From contig CAVWRJ010000008.1 of assembly GCA_963757335.1 (NCBI GenBank), positions 992,001 to 1,056,000 on the forward strand: DNA of 64,000 nt, written 5' to 3'. The DNA is from DASQPA01 sp963757335. Lineage in GTDB: Bacteria; Acidobacteriota; Thermoanaerobaculia; Multivoradales; UBA5704. The position numbers and the translations under genes were made by a program. This document shows, in pieces, positions 17,817 to 26,901 of this stretch. Numbering within the stretch: the first letter of the stretch is position 1; the number at the start of each line of letters is the position of its first letter. The notes beneath the pieces were generated by a model that saw nothing but the letters and a program-made list of their open reading frames with translations, did not search any database and had not been told where the DNA came from.

Positions 17817-18779
17817 ATGAGGAAAGTCGGCATCCTGTTCGGGCAGGAAGACACCTTCCCCTGGGCCTTCATCGAGCGGGTGAACAGCAAGCGCGTGGAC
17901 GGCATCGTCGCCGAGCCGGTACGCATCGACAAGCTGGCACAGGGCGAGCCCTCGGGCTATGCCGTGATCATCGACCGCATCTCCCAGGACATCCCCTTCT
18001 ACCGCGCCTACTTGAAGAACGCCGCCTTGAACGGCACGGCGGTGATCAACAACCCGTTCTGGTGGAGCGCGGACGAGAAGTTCTTCAACAACTGCCTGGC
18101 GACCAAGATCGGCGTCGCCGTCCCCAAGACGGTGCTTCTGCCGTCGAACCAGCACCCGCCGGACACCAGCGAGAAGTCGATGCGGAACCTCGCCTACCCG
18201 CTGGACTGGGAGGCGATCTTCTCCTACATCGGCTTCCCGGCCTTCTTCAAGCCCCACGCCGGCGGCGGCTGGAAGCACGTCTACCGGGTCAAGAGCGCCG
18301 AGGAGTTCTTCCTCGTCTACGGCCAGACCGGCGAGCTCGTGATGATGCTCCAGGAGGAGATCGTCTTCTCCGAGTACTTCCGCTGCTACTCGATCGGCCG
18401 CAAGGACGTGCGGATCATGCAGTACGACCCGCGCCAGCCGCACCACCTGCGCTACGTGCAGAACCCGGAGCCGATCCAGCCCGCGCTCCTGGAGCGGCTC
18501 CACGGCGACGTCATGAAGCTCAACCTCGCCCTCGGCTACGACTTCAACACCGTCGAGCTCGCGGTGCGCGACGGCATTCCCTACGCCATCGACTTCTGCA
18601 ACCCGGCCCCGGATGCCGATCTCGCCTCGATCGGCCGCGAGAACTTCGAGTGGGTGGTCGAGGCGGCCGCCAATCTGGCGATCGAGCAGGCCCGGAGCTA
18701 CGTCCCCGGGCAGGCCCGGATCGAGTGGGGCGAGTTCGTGGCTTCGAAGACCGCGAAGACCGCCGTCAGCGTCGCCTGA
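17817..18779 (+). CDS. RimK-like ATP-grasp ligase
   Basis: 320 residues. It resembles RimK/glutathione-synthetase ATP-grasp enzymes, which join a carboxylate to an amine through an acyl phosphate. Visible landmarks are Lys145 in PAFFKPHAGGGWKHV (ATP-binding lysine and Gly-rich loop), LQEEI (178-182), Glu247 in FNTVELAV and Asp259/Asn262 in AIDFCNPAPD (Mg binding). It starts the four-gene operon, 12 bases ahead of the carboxylate-amine ligase gene. The substrate is not evident. Context suggests building a small amide or peptide together with the next genes. Confidence 0.8.
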   Translation: MRKVGILFGQEDTFPWAFIERVNSKRVDGIVAEPVRIDKLAQGEPSGYAVIIDRISQDIPFYRAYLKNAALNGTAVINNPFWWSADEKFFNNCLATKIGVAVPKTVLLPSNQHPPDTSEKSMRNLAYPLDWEAIFSYIGFPAFFKPHAGGGWKHVYRVKSAEEFFLVYGQTGELVMMLQEEIVFSEYFRCYSIGRKDVRIMQYDPRQPHHLRYVQNPEPIQPALLERLHGDVMKLNLALGYDFNTVELAVRDGIPYAIDFCNPAPDADLASIGRENFEWVVEAAANLAIEQARSYVPGQARIEWGEFVASKTAKTAVSVA

Positions 18780-18791
18780 GGGGAGGTCCGC

Positions 18792-19910
18792 ATGGCGCCA
18801 GCCCAGCCGTTCACCCTGGGGATCGAGGAGGAGTTCCAGCTCATCGATCCCAAGTCCCGCGCCCTGCGCTCCCACGTCCAGCACCTGATGGACACGACGG
18901 GGGAGGGGATCCTAAAAGAGCAGCTCAAGTCCGAGCTCCACCAGTCGGTCATCGAGGTGGGGACGAAGATCTGCGCCAACATCGCCGAGGCGCGGCAGGA
19001 GGTCGTGGCGCTCCGCAGCAACCTGGCGGCCCTGGCGCGGAAGAACGGCCTGACCATCGCCGCCGCCGGCACCCACCCCTTCTCGCACTGGCGCGACCAG
19101 AAGATCACCCCCTCGCCGCGCTACAAGGAGATCATCGAGGACCTCCAGCAGGTGGCACGGGCAAACCTGATCTTCGGCCTCCACGTCCACGTCGGCATCG
19201 ACGACCGGGAGCTCGCCGTCCATGTCATGAACGCGGCCCGCTACTTCCTGCCGCACATCTTCGCCCTGTCGACCAACTCGCCCTTCTGGCAGGGCAGAAA
19301 CACGGGCCTCAAGTCCTACCGGAGCAAGATCTTCGACCGCTTCCCGCGGACCGGCATCCCCGATCACTTCGGGAGCCTCTCGGAGTACGACAACTACATC
19401 AAGCTGCTGGTGAAGACAAACTGCATCGACAACGCGAAGAAGATCTGGTGGGACATCCGGATGCACCCCTTCTTCGACACCCTGGAGTTCCGCATCTGCG
19501 ACGTGCCCATGCGGGTCGACGAGACGATCGCTTTAGCGGCGCTCATCCAGGCGGTGACGGTCAAGCTCTCGAAGCTCATCAGGCAGAACCTCGGCTTCCG
19601 TCTCTACCGGCGCATCCTCTTGAACGAGAACAAGTGGCGGGCGGCGCGCTACGGCATCTCCGGCAAGCTGATCGACTTCGGCAAGCAGGAGGAGGTCGAC
19701 TGCGTGACCCTCATCCACGAGCTCCTCTCCTTCGTCGACGACGTCGTCGACGAGCTCGGAAGCCGCAAGGAGATCGAGTTCATCCACCAGATCCTGCGGA
19801 TGGGGACCGGCGCCGACCGCCAGCTCGAAGCCTTCTACCAGTCGAACAGCCTGGAGAGCGTCGTCGACCACATCGTCGAGGAGACCCACCTCGGCCTGAC
19901 GGACATCTAG
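18792..19910 (+). CDS. Carboxylate-amine ligase, YbdK/GCS2 family
   Basis: 372 residues of the glutamate-cysteine ligase type 2 family: GIEEEFQL at 10-17 (metal-binding glutamates), then GTHPFSHW, FGLHVHVGIDD and the EYDNYIKLL and LEFRICDVPM segments typical of YbdK. Family members make gamma-glutamyl amides in an ATP-dependent reaction. GGGAGGT lies just upstream of the ATG. It is sandwiched between an ATP-grasp enzyme and a cupin, so it is more likely part of a dedicated pathway than of glutathione synthesis. No glutathione synthetase is recognisable in the window. Confidence 0.88.
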   Translation: MAPAQPFTLGIEEEFQLIDPKSRALRSHVQHLMDTTGEGILKEQLKSELHQSVIEVGTKICANIAEARQEVVALRSNLAALARKNGLTIAAAGTHPFSHWRDQKITPSPRYKEIIEDLQQVARANLIFGLHVHVGIDDRELAVHVMNAARYFLPHIFALSTNSPFWQGRNTGLKSYRSKIFDRFPRTGIPDHFGSLSEYDNYIKLLVKTNCIDNAKKIWWDIRMHPFFDTLEFRICDVPMRVDETIALAALIQAVTVKLSKLIRQNLGFRLYRRILLNENKWRAARYGISGKLIDFGKQEEVDCVTLIHELLSFVDDVVDELGSRKEIEFIHQILRMGTGADRQLEAFYQSNSLESVVDHIVEETHLGLTDI

Positions 19911-19931
19911 ACGATCGAGAGAAAGGGAGCC

Positions 19932-20306
19932 ATGGACGGACAGGCGATCGAGAAGGTCAACCTGGCGGAGAAGCTGGCGCTCTTTTCCGCCCACTTCGAG
20001 CCCAAGATCGTCGGCGAGCTGAACGGCCAGCAGGTCAAGCTGGTCAAGGCGCTCGGTCCCTTCGTCTGGCACCATCACGACTTTGAGGACGAGCTCTTCC
20101 TGGTCGTCCAGGGGCGCTTCGACATGGAGCTCCGCGACCGCACGATCACGGTAGAAGAGGGGGAGTTCCTCATCATGCCGCGAGGCGTCGAGCACCGCCC
20201 GGTGGCGAACGAAGAGGTCCACATCCTCCTCTTCGAGCCCGCCTCGACCCTGAACACGGGGAACGCCGGGGGCGAGCGGACGGTCGAGAACCTGGAGCGG
20301 ATCTGA
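19932..20306 (+). CDS. Small cupin-domain protein
   Basis: 124 residues, one cupin barrel. The first motif is HHHDFEDELFLVVQGRFDMEL (from residue 47) and the second is GEFLIMPRGVEHRPVA with His88, so the usual metal ligands (two His, a Glu, a His) are available. Preceded by AGAAAGGAG. It overlaps the next gene by one base (TGATG). Similar stand-alone cupins act as isomerases, dioxygenases or ligand-binding proteins; here it may process the product of the two ligases. The specific reaction is unknown. Confidence 0.85.
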   Translation: MDGQAIEKVNLAEKLALFSAHFEPKIVGELNGQQVKLVKALGPFVWHHHDFEDELFLVVQGRFDMELRDRTITVEEGEFLIMPRGVEHRPVANEEVHILLFEPASTLNTGNAGGERTVENLERI

Positions 20307-21517
20307 TGGTCCCCGAGCTCCGCCGCGCCTACAACGCCGGCTTCACCGACGACGCCTACCTGGCGTTCCAGCGCGACCTGGATGCCGCGGCCGGTTTCCA
20401 TATCGAGTTCCGTCTCTGCGAGACCCCCCTTTTCCTCTCGGACGCGCTCACCCGCGAGCTCGAACGGGCGGCGTCCGAGGTGGTCGAGGCCGTCCTCTCC
20501 CCGGACTACCTGGAGGCCTCCGAGCGGGCGGTGCCGCCGGAGCTCTCGGTGCCCGGCGACCTGGGCAACCCGGTCTTCCTCCAGGTCGACTTCGCGCTCG
20601 TCCGCGACAAGGGGGCGCCCGAGGGCTCCGGGGAGATCGTGCCGCAGCTCATCGAGCTCCAGGGCTTTCCGTCCCTCTACGGCTTCCAGTGGCTGATCGA
20701 CCGCGGCTACCGCCAGCACTTCCCGGCCATGCCGGCGGGCTGGACCCCCTACTTCTCCGGGCTCGACGAGGAGACCTACGCCGCCCGGATGCGCGAGGTC
20801 ATCCTCGGCTCCTGCGATCCAGAGACCGTCGTCCTCCTGGAGATCGAGCCCGAGAAGCAGAAGACCCGGGTCGACTTCGCGGTCACCGAGCGCATGGTGG
20901 GGATCGAGATCGTGGGGGTCGACCAGGTGACCGTGCGCGGCCGGGAGGTCTTCTACCGGAAGAACGGCCGCGAGGTGCCGATCCGCCGCATCTACAACCG
21001 GGTGATCCTCGACGAGGCAGCCCGCAAGGGGCTCGACTTGGGGCCGCTCTTCAAGCGCGAGGTCGATGTCGAGTGGGTCGGCCATCCCGACTGGTTCTTG
21101 AAGATCAGCAAGTTCTCGCTCCCCTTCATCCACAGCCGCTACGCGCCCCCCGCCTGGTTCGTCTCGGAGCTGCCGGAGATCCCTCCGGACTTGGAGAACT
21201 ACGTGCTGAAGCCGCTCTTCTCCTTCGCCGGCCTCGGGGTGGAGGTCGGGGTGACGGCGGAGCGCCTCCGCTCGCTGGCCCGGCCCGAGCACTACATCCT
21301 CCAGCGGAAGGTCGACTATGCGCCCTTGGTCGTCACTCCCGACGGCGGCGCCAAGGCCGAGGTGCGGATGATGTTCGCCTGGACCCCCGGGGCGCCCCGG
21401 CCCCAGCTCGTCAACAACCTCGTGCGGATGAGCAAGGGGGCCATGATGGGGGTCGACTTCAACAAGGAGAAGACCTGGATCGGCGCGAGCCAGGCCTACC
21501 ACGCTCCGGGGCTGTAG
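20306..21517 (+). CDS. Uncharacterised ATP-grasp-like enzyme
   Basis: 403 residues with no family I can name firmly. The C-terminal part has ATP-grasp character: VLKPLFSFAGLGVEVGV (about residue 300, Lys plus Gly-rich loop), ILQRKVDYAP, EVRMMFAW and NNLVRMSKG, which fit the lysine, hinge, and Mg/ATP-binding strands. The N-terminal LQVDFALV..PQLIELQGFPSLYGFQ recalls circularly permuted ATP-grasp proteins. It overlaps the cupin gene by one base, so the four genes 17817-21517 form one tight operon. The likely role is a second amide or peptide bond-forming step. The fold needs structural confirmation. Confidence 0.7.
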   Translation: MVPELRRAYNAGFTDDAYLAFQRDLDAAAGFHIEFRLCETPLFLSDALTRELERAASEVVEAVLSPDYLEASERAVPPELSVPGDLGNPVFLQVDFALVRDKGAPEGSGEIVPQLIELQGFPSLYGFQWLIDRGYRQHFPAMPAGWTPYFSGLDEETYAARMREVILGSCDPETVVLLEIEPEKQKTRVDFAVTERMVGIEIVGVDQVTVRGREVFYRKNGREVPIRRIYNRVILDEAARKGLDLGPLFKREVDVEWVGHPDWFLKISKFSLPFIHSRYAPPAWFVSELPEIPPDLENYVLKPLFSFAGLGVEVGVTAERLRSLARPEHYILQRKVDYAPLVVTPDGGAKAEVRMMFAWTPGAPRPQLVNNLVRMSKGAMMGVDFNKEKTWIGASQAYHAPGL

Positions 21518-21537
21518 GCGGCATTCCTTCCCGGCAC

Positions 21538-21593
21538 ATCTCGTGCAGGTATCTCGTGCAGATACCTCGGGTGTTGCGTGGATCCGCTCCACG
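21538..21593 (+). promoter_or_regulatory. Repeats and hairpins in the catalase leader
   Basis: A 13-bp near-exact direct repeat (ATCTCGTGCAGGT, then ATCTCGTGCAGAT, 21538-21563) contains an 8-bp stem AGGTATCT/AGATACCT (21547-21567). A second perfect stem CGTGGA/TCCACG follows (21577-21593). The elements lie between the amidoligase operon stop and the catalase start, so they may end the first transcript or serve as an operator for the catalase. Confidence 0.4.
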
Positions 21594-21631
21594 ACGCCCC
21601 GCTTTCCCTACCGAACTGCATGGAGATCCTG

Positions 21632-24001
21632 ATGCCGAAGGCGCCGCGCAAGAACCCGTCTGTTGCCAAATCCACCGTCAGCGGTCCCGCCCGGGGTAGC
21701 GATACTCGCGGTACTCGCGATGATCGCAGTAACGATTCCAGCAGTAACGATCCGATCCTGCGCAAGGCGGAGGGCACCAACCGCCTCGCGGCGGCGTTCC
21801 CCACCAACAAAAACAAGCCCAACGAGTATGGCGAGGCGGCGCTCAAGCCCAAAGCCGGAGCGACCCAGGAGCCGCCGGAGCGGACGACGACCGGCAGCAC
21901 CTTGACCGAGGCGCAGGAGTCGCCGAAAACCGGGACCCAGGCGCGGCCCGGATTCAATCCCGGGAACGAGCCCCTCGATCGGGCCCGCGTCGATTCGAGC
22001 GGCCAGGCGCTGACGACGAATTTCGGCCAACCGATCGCCGACAACCAGAGCTCGCTCAAAGCCGGGCTTCGCGGTCCGGCCCTGCTGGAGGACTTCATCC
22101 TCCGCGAGAAGATCACCCATTTCGACCACGAGCGCATCCCCGAGCGGATCGTGCACGCGCGGGGCTCCGCGGCCCATGGCTTCTTCGAGTGCTACGAGCC
22201 GCTCGCTAAATACACCCGCGCTTCCTTCCTCTCGGCAGCCGGCAAGCGCACCCCCGTGTTCGTGCGATTCTCGACGGTCGCTGGCGAGCGCGGCTCGAGC
22301 GACACCCCGCGCGACGTGCGCGGCTTCGCGACCAAGTTCTATACCGACGAGGGCAACTTCGACATCGTCGGCAACAACATCCCGGTGTTCTTCATCCAGG
22401 ACGCCATGAAGTTTCCCGATCTCGTCCACGCGCTCAAGCCCGAGCCGCACCACGGGATGCCGCAGGCCGCGAGCGCCCATGACACTTTCTGGGACTTCGT
22501 CTCCCTGATGCCGGAGTCGACCCACATGCTGATGTGGGTCATGTCGGATCGCGCTTTGCCGCGGAGCTTCCGGACCATGCAGGGCTTTGGCGTGCACACG
22601 TTTCGGCTGCTCAACGCTCGCGGGCAGTCGAGGTTCGTCAAGTTCCACTGGACACCGCTCGCCGGCACCCACTCGCTCGACTGGGACGAGTGCGTCAAGA
22701 TCTCCGGCGCCGACCCCGACTACACCCGCCGCGACCTCTGGGAGTCGATCGAGTCGGGGGTGTTCCCCGAGTACGAGCTGGGCTTTCAGCTCTTCGACGA
22801 AAAGCTGGCGGACGAGCTCAGCTTCGATGTCTTAGACGCCACCAAGCTCATCCCCGAGGAGCTCGTGCCGGTGGTGCCCGTCGGTCGCATGGTCTTGAAC
22901 CGAAACCCTGACAACTTCTTCGCCGAGACCGAGCAGGTGGCCTTCGGAGTGCAGAACCTGGTGCCCGGTATCGACTTCTCGAACGACCCTCTCCTCGCCG
23001 GGCGGATCCACTCCTACTTCGATACCCAGCTGTCGCGGCTCGGCGGCCCGAACTTCCATGAGATTCCGATCAACTCGCCGATCGCCCAGGCCCACAACAA
23101 CGAGCGCGACGGGCTGCATCGCCAGGCCATTCCGCGCGGCCGGGTCGCGTACGAGCCCAACTCTTTGGCCGGCGGTTGTCCGTTCCAGGCCGGGTCGGCG
23201 GGGTTCGCCTCGTTCCCTGAGCCGATCGCCGCCGACAAGGTGCGGGGGAAACCTCTCAAGTTCGCCGAGCACTACGCGCAGGCGACCCTGTTCTGGAACA
23301 GCCAGACTGCCTACGAGAAGGCGCACATCGTCCGTGCCTTCCGCTTCGAGCTCACCAAGGTGCAGGTGCCCGCGATCCGTCAGCGCACGGTCTCGATGCT
23401 CCGCAATGTGTCCGACGAGCTGGCGCGGGCGGTCGCCGACGGCATCGGCATTCCTCTCCCCAAGGCGATGCCGCGGCTCGTCGACGCCAAGCCGGAGATC
23501 ACGAGCTCGCCGGCGCTCTCGCTGACCTCGCGGCCCGGCGAGGGCGGGATCCGGGGGAGGAAGATCGCCATTCTCGTCGCCGCGGGTTGCGACGGCCGCG
23601 CGGTGACCGACCTGCAGCAGCAGCTGAGCGCGGCCGGTGCCGTGGTCAGACTCGTGGCGGCGCGCCTCGGCACGCTGCAGGCCGAGGGCGGTCCGCTCGC
23701 GGCGGATGCGACCTTGGAGACCATGCCGTCCGTGCTTTTCGACGCCGTGATCGTCCCCGACGGCGATGCCGCCGCGGAAGAGCTCCGCTCCCTCGGTCAG
23801 GCCCTCGAATTCCTCAAGGACCAGTATCGGCACTGCAAGGCGATCCTCATGATGGGAGCGGGGGAGGCGGTGCTGGGAGAGGCCGGGATTCCGCTCGACG
23901 ACGAGAGCGATTGGGCGATCGTCCGCGAGCTACCGGCCTTCATGGCAGCGGTGGGCCGGCACCGCAACTGGGATCGGGCGATCGATCCGCCGGCGGTCTA
24001 A
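21632..24001 (+). CDS. katE: Large-subunit catalase (KatE/HPII type) with C-terminal flavodoxin-like domain
   Basis: 789 residues from ATG 21632, which has GGAG six bases upstream. Heme catalase core with His175 (RIVHARGSAAHG), Asn248 (IVGNN) and proximal Tyr462 (RIHSYFDTQLSRL). The C-terminal 150 residues (RGRKIAILVAAGCDG...) form the DJ-1/PfpI-like domain that marks clade 2 large-subunit catalases. It decomposes hydrogen peroxide in the cytoplasm. The first ~135 residues are a low-complexity Ser/Asp/Thr/Pro extension containing 9-bp DNA repeats (about 21695-21760), longer than usual for the family. The gene is convergent with the esterase gene. Confidence 0.93.
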   Translation: MPKAPRKNPSVAKSTVSGPARGSDTRGTRDDRSNDSSSNDPILRKAEGTNRLAAAFPTNKNKPNEYGEAALKPKAGATQEPPERTTTGSTLTEAQESPKTGTQARPGFNPGNEPLDRARVDSSGQALTTNFGQPIADNQSSLKAGLRGPALLEDFILREKITHFDHERIPERIVHARGSAAHGFFECYEPLAKYTRASFLSAAGKRTPVFVRFSTVAGERGSSDTPRDVRGFATKFYTDEGNFDIVGNNIPVFFIQDAMKFPDLVHALKPEPHHGMPQAASAHDTFWDFVSLMPESTHMLMWVMSDRALPRSFRTMQGFGVHTFRLLNARGQSRFVKFHWTPLAGTHSLDWDECVKISGADPDYTRRDLWESIESGVFPEYELGFQLFDEKLADELSFDVLDATKLIPEELVPVVPVGRMVLNRNPDNFFAETEQVAFGVQNLVPGIDFSNDPLLAGRIHSYFDTQLSRLGGPNFHEIPINSPIAQAHNNERDGLHRQAIPRGRVAYEPNSLAGGCPFQAGSAGFASFPEPIAADKVRGKPLKFAEHYAQATLFWNSQTAYEKAHIVRAFRFELTKVQVPAIRQRTVSMLRNVSDELARAVADGIGIPLPKAMPRLVDAKPEITSSPALSLTSRPGEGGIRGRKIAILVAAGCDGRAVTDLQQQLSAAGAVVRLVAARLGTLQAEGGPLAADATLETMPSVLFDAVIVPDGDAAAEELRSLGQALEFLKDQYRHCKAILMMGAGEAVLGEAGIPLDDESDWAIVRELPAFMAAVGRHRNWDRAIDPPAV

Positions 24002-24007
24002 CCGGAG

Positions 24008-24038
24008 GACCGACGCTCCCGACCCGGGAGCGTCGGTC
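24008..24038. terminator. Perfect 14-bp hairpin between convergent genes
   Basis: GACCGACGCTCCCG (24008-24021) and CGGGAGCGTCGGTC (24025-24038) pair perfectly around ACC. Placed between the catalase stop (24001) and the esterase stop (24053), it is a good bidirectional terminator candidate, although a strong U tract is lacking. Confidence 0.75.
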
Positions 24039-24052
24039 GGCCGTTTCGAGGA

Positions 24053-24909
<857 letters not shown>

Positions 24910-24913
<4 letters not shown>

Positions 24914-25332
24914 GTCGCGGAGCGCCAGGTGGCGCGCCAGGAGGAGGAGCGAGTAGTGGTTGTACTCCGGGTGCTCGGCCGTCCGCTCCCACTCTTCGGG
25001 GAGAGCTGGCGCAGGCGCTCGACGAGGAACGCCCGCTCGCGGACATAGCGCTCGAGCGACGGCTCGAGCTCGACCGCCAGGAAGGCGCCCTCCTCCTGCT
25101 CCTCGGGCGGCTCGTAGGGGACGAGGGTCGGGCGGTCCTCGGCGAGCATCTGCTCGATCCGCGCGAGGAAGATCGGCTGCGACTCGGCCAGATAGCAGGC
25201 GTGCTCGTGGACGGACCACCGGCCCGGCGACGGCCGGCGGTTGAGGATCTCTGGGGGCACCTCGCGGACCAGCGGCAGGAGGAGCGCGGGAGCGTTGGCG
25301 AGCGCCGTCAGTACGGCTTCGGGATCGTTCAC
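24910..25332 (-). CDS. DinB-like domain, 3' end frameshifted
   Basis: Residues 1-112 form a DinB_2-type four-helix domain: RRPSPGRWSVHEHACYLAES, then YVRERAFLVERLRQLSP. The next residues in this frame (KSGSGRPSTRSTTTTRSSS...) are off-frame Ser/Arg-rich sequence. The correct continuation EEWERTAEHPEYNHYSLLLLARHL is in the esterase frame. The related fragment at 29552-29827 has five Gs where this gene has four (24998-25001), and its extra G restores SPEEWERTAEHPE, so a single-base deletion is the simplest explanation. DinB-fold proteins are often metal-dependent thiol transferases or hydrolases; their biological role varies. Confidence 0.7.
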
Positions 25333-25536
25333 GGGAGATGTCCTCGGAAAGCGTCAGGGGCGGCACGGAAAGGCGCGCCCGGTCCGCGGGGAGACTAGCA
25401 AAAAGGAGACCACGGGCGACAAAGCAGAAGCCTCCGCAGGGCGAAGTCGCCGAGGACGGGTCCCTGGCGCGAAAACAGAGCTCCGGTCACGAGCCCGCCA
25501 AAAGGAGATCCAAAAGGAGATAGAGTCGTCCCCGCC

Positions 25537-25896
25537 ATGAGCAAGCTCACCCGGCTGTCCGCCTTCGTCCCCGTTCTTCTCGGCCTCCTCGCCGCCGGCT
25601 GCGCGAGCGCCCCTTCTGCCGCGAAGCGGCCCGATCGGATCCTCGACGCCCGCGCCGTGGCGCGCTCGGTCGTGCTCTGCAAGACGACCGATGCCGAGCT
25701 GCGCCAGAAGCTCGGCGAGCCGAGCCGGGACGGTCTCTTCCACGAAGCCCATGTCATGAGCTGGCTCATCAGTACGGAGACGCTCAACCGCTACCTCGCC
25801 GTCCTCCTCGACGCTCGGGGCGTGGTCACCGACCTTTACTGGGATATCCCGACCGAGATCCCGTGGGTGCCGACGGATCAGTGCCGCGGTCGGTGA
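25537..25896 (+). CDS. Small lipoprotein, SmpA/OmlA-like
   Basis: 119 residues with a lipoprotein signal: hydrophobic VPVLLGLLAAGC with the lipidated Cys22. The rest (VVLCKTTDAELRQKLGEPSRDG...VMSWLISTETLNRYLAVLLDARGVVTDLYWD) has the two-helix plus three-strand pattern of SmpA/OmlA-type lipoproteins, where the TTxxELRxxLGEPSRDG turn is typical. It is probably anchored in the outer membrane. AAAAGGAGAT occurs twice shortly upstream and provides the ribosome-binding site. It stands alone, divergent from the DinB gene and followed by the repeat region. Confidence 0.75.
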   Translation: MSKLTRLSAFVPVLLGLLAAGCASAPSAAKRPDRILDARAVARSVVLCKTTDAELRQKLGEPSRDGLFHEAHVMSWLISTETLNRYLAVLLDARGVVTDLYWDIPTEIPWVPTDQCRGR

Positions 25897-26159
25897 AGAA
25901 CGTCGAGATCGAAGAGTAGCGCCGGCTGGCTGGGGCGCCAGCCCAGCCGTTTGGAGGCGTGCTCCGCCCGCTCCCGCTCCATTTCCCCGCACCGAGAGTC
26001 GACGTCGGCAAACTCCGTTCCGCTGTCCCCTCGTTTTACGACCGCTGCCAAAACTGAGTGGCAATGTCCCGGGACTCTGTTCCGCGTTCGCCGGACTTGA
26101 GAGCCAGGTAAGGAGAAGACGTCTTCGCTGCCTGGACTCCGTCTCCGGTGCCGCACCGT

Positions 26160-26775
26160 CGATGTCGAGTCCCGGGACCGAGATGTCGAGTCCCGGGACT
26201 GAGAGTCGAAGTCTCCGGACTGAGAGTCGTCGTCCGGGGACGACGAGTCGCCGTCCCGTCACCACGGTTGGACTCCAGAGTTTAAGACCGCCGTCCCGGG
26301 GCTGCGCTCTCAAGTCCCGGTACTGCGACTCAACGTAGCGGGCCGGAGACTCCGAGTCCCGCGCCTCCGACCGCCATCCCGGGACCGCGACCCTTGGCCG
26401 GGGGACGGCGATTCTTCGTCCCGGGATCACGACGTCGAGTCCGGGGACTGCGACCCAGAGCCGCGGGACGACGGTCTTTCTCCCTGGCGGAGGACCGAAG
26501 TCCCGGGGCCCTGAGCCCAAGTCCCGGCGCTCCGTCATCGAGTCCGGTCCCGAGACCCGCAAGAGCGGCAGCCAAGGCTTTGTCCAAGTCTCTGTCTTCA
26601 AGTTTCGGTACCGAGAGCCGAGATAGCGGTCTCCGGAAGCGTTGTCGGGGGCCGCTGTCTTCGAGTCGCGGTACCGCGAGCCAGGATGGCGGCGCATCAA
26701 GGCATTGTCCCGGTCTTTGTCTTCGAGTCTCGGTGCCGAGAGCCGAGGTAGCGGCACCCGGAAGCGTTGTCCACC
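26160..26775. repeat. Array of about 29 degenerate 21-bp repeats with palindromic core
   Basis: The best-preserved units are CGAGTCCCGGGAC(C/T)GAGA near 26165 and 26186, containing the palindrome AGTCCCGGGACT. The TCCC/GGGAC centre recurs every 21 bases (20-22) at about 26171, 26191, 26212, 26233, 26254, 26294, 26315, 26357, 26377, 26419, 26440, 26481, 26501 and 26522. The last part (about 26585-26770) repeats as three 63-bp blocks, each three units long. A period of 21 gives seven codons, so all frames look repetitive: the minus strand reads VPGLDIS-like heptads. Units are too degenerate and spacers too regular for CRISPR. The stretch 25897-26160 before it holds no gene that I can support. 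Confidence 0.8.
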
Positions 26776-26901
26776 TCCCCAGGCGCCTGGCACCTTTTTG
26801 GCACCTTTTTGGTACTCTGAGCAAGTGCGGCTATTACGAAGTCGGCGAGACCTCTTGGACGACAGACTAACTGCCACGACTGGAGCTACCCACTGACCGC
26901 C

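Noticed and set aside
17817..19910. Glutathione biosynthesis (gshA/gshB)
   Set aside because: The ligase is of the YbdK type and the ATP-grasp protein is not a recognisable GshB; the cupin and fourth gene are not part of glutathione synthesis.
25338..25523. Small Lys/Arg-rich open frame between the DinB gene and the lipoprotein gene
   Set aside because: 61 codons of basic low-complexity sequence with no clear ribosome-binding site or conserved pattern; could be real but cannot be supported.
26160..26775. CRISPR array
   Set aside because: The repeats are contiguous 21-bp units without unique spacers of constant length, are very degenerate, and no cas genes are near.
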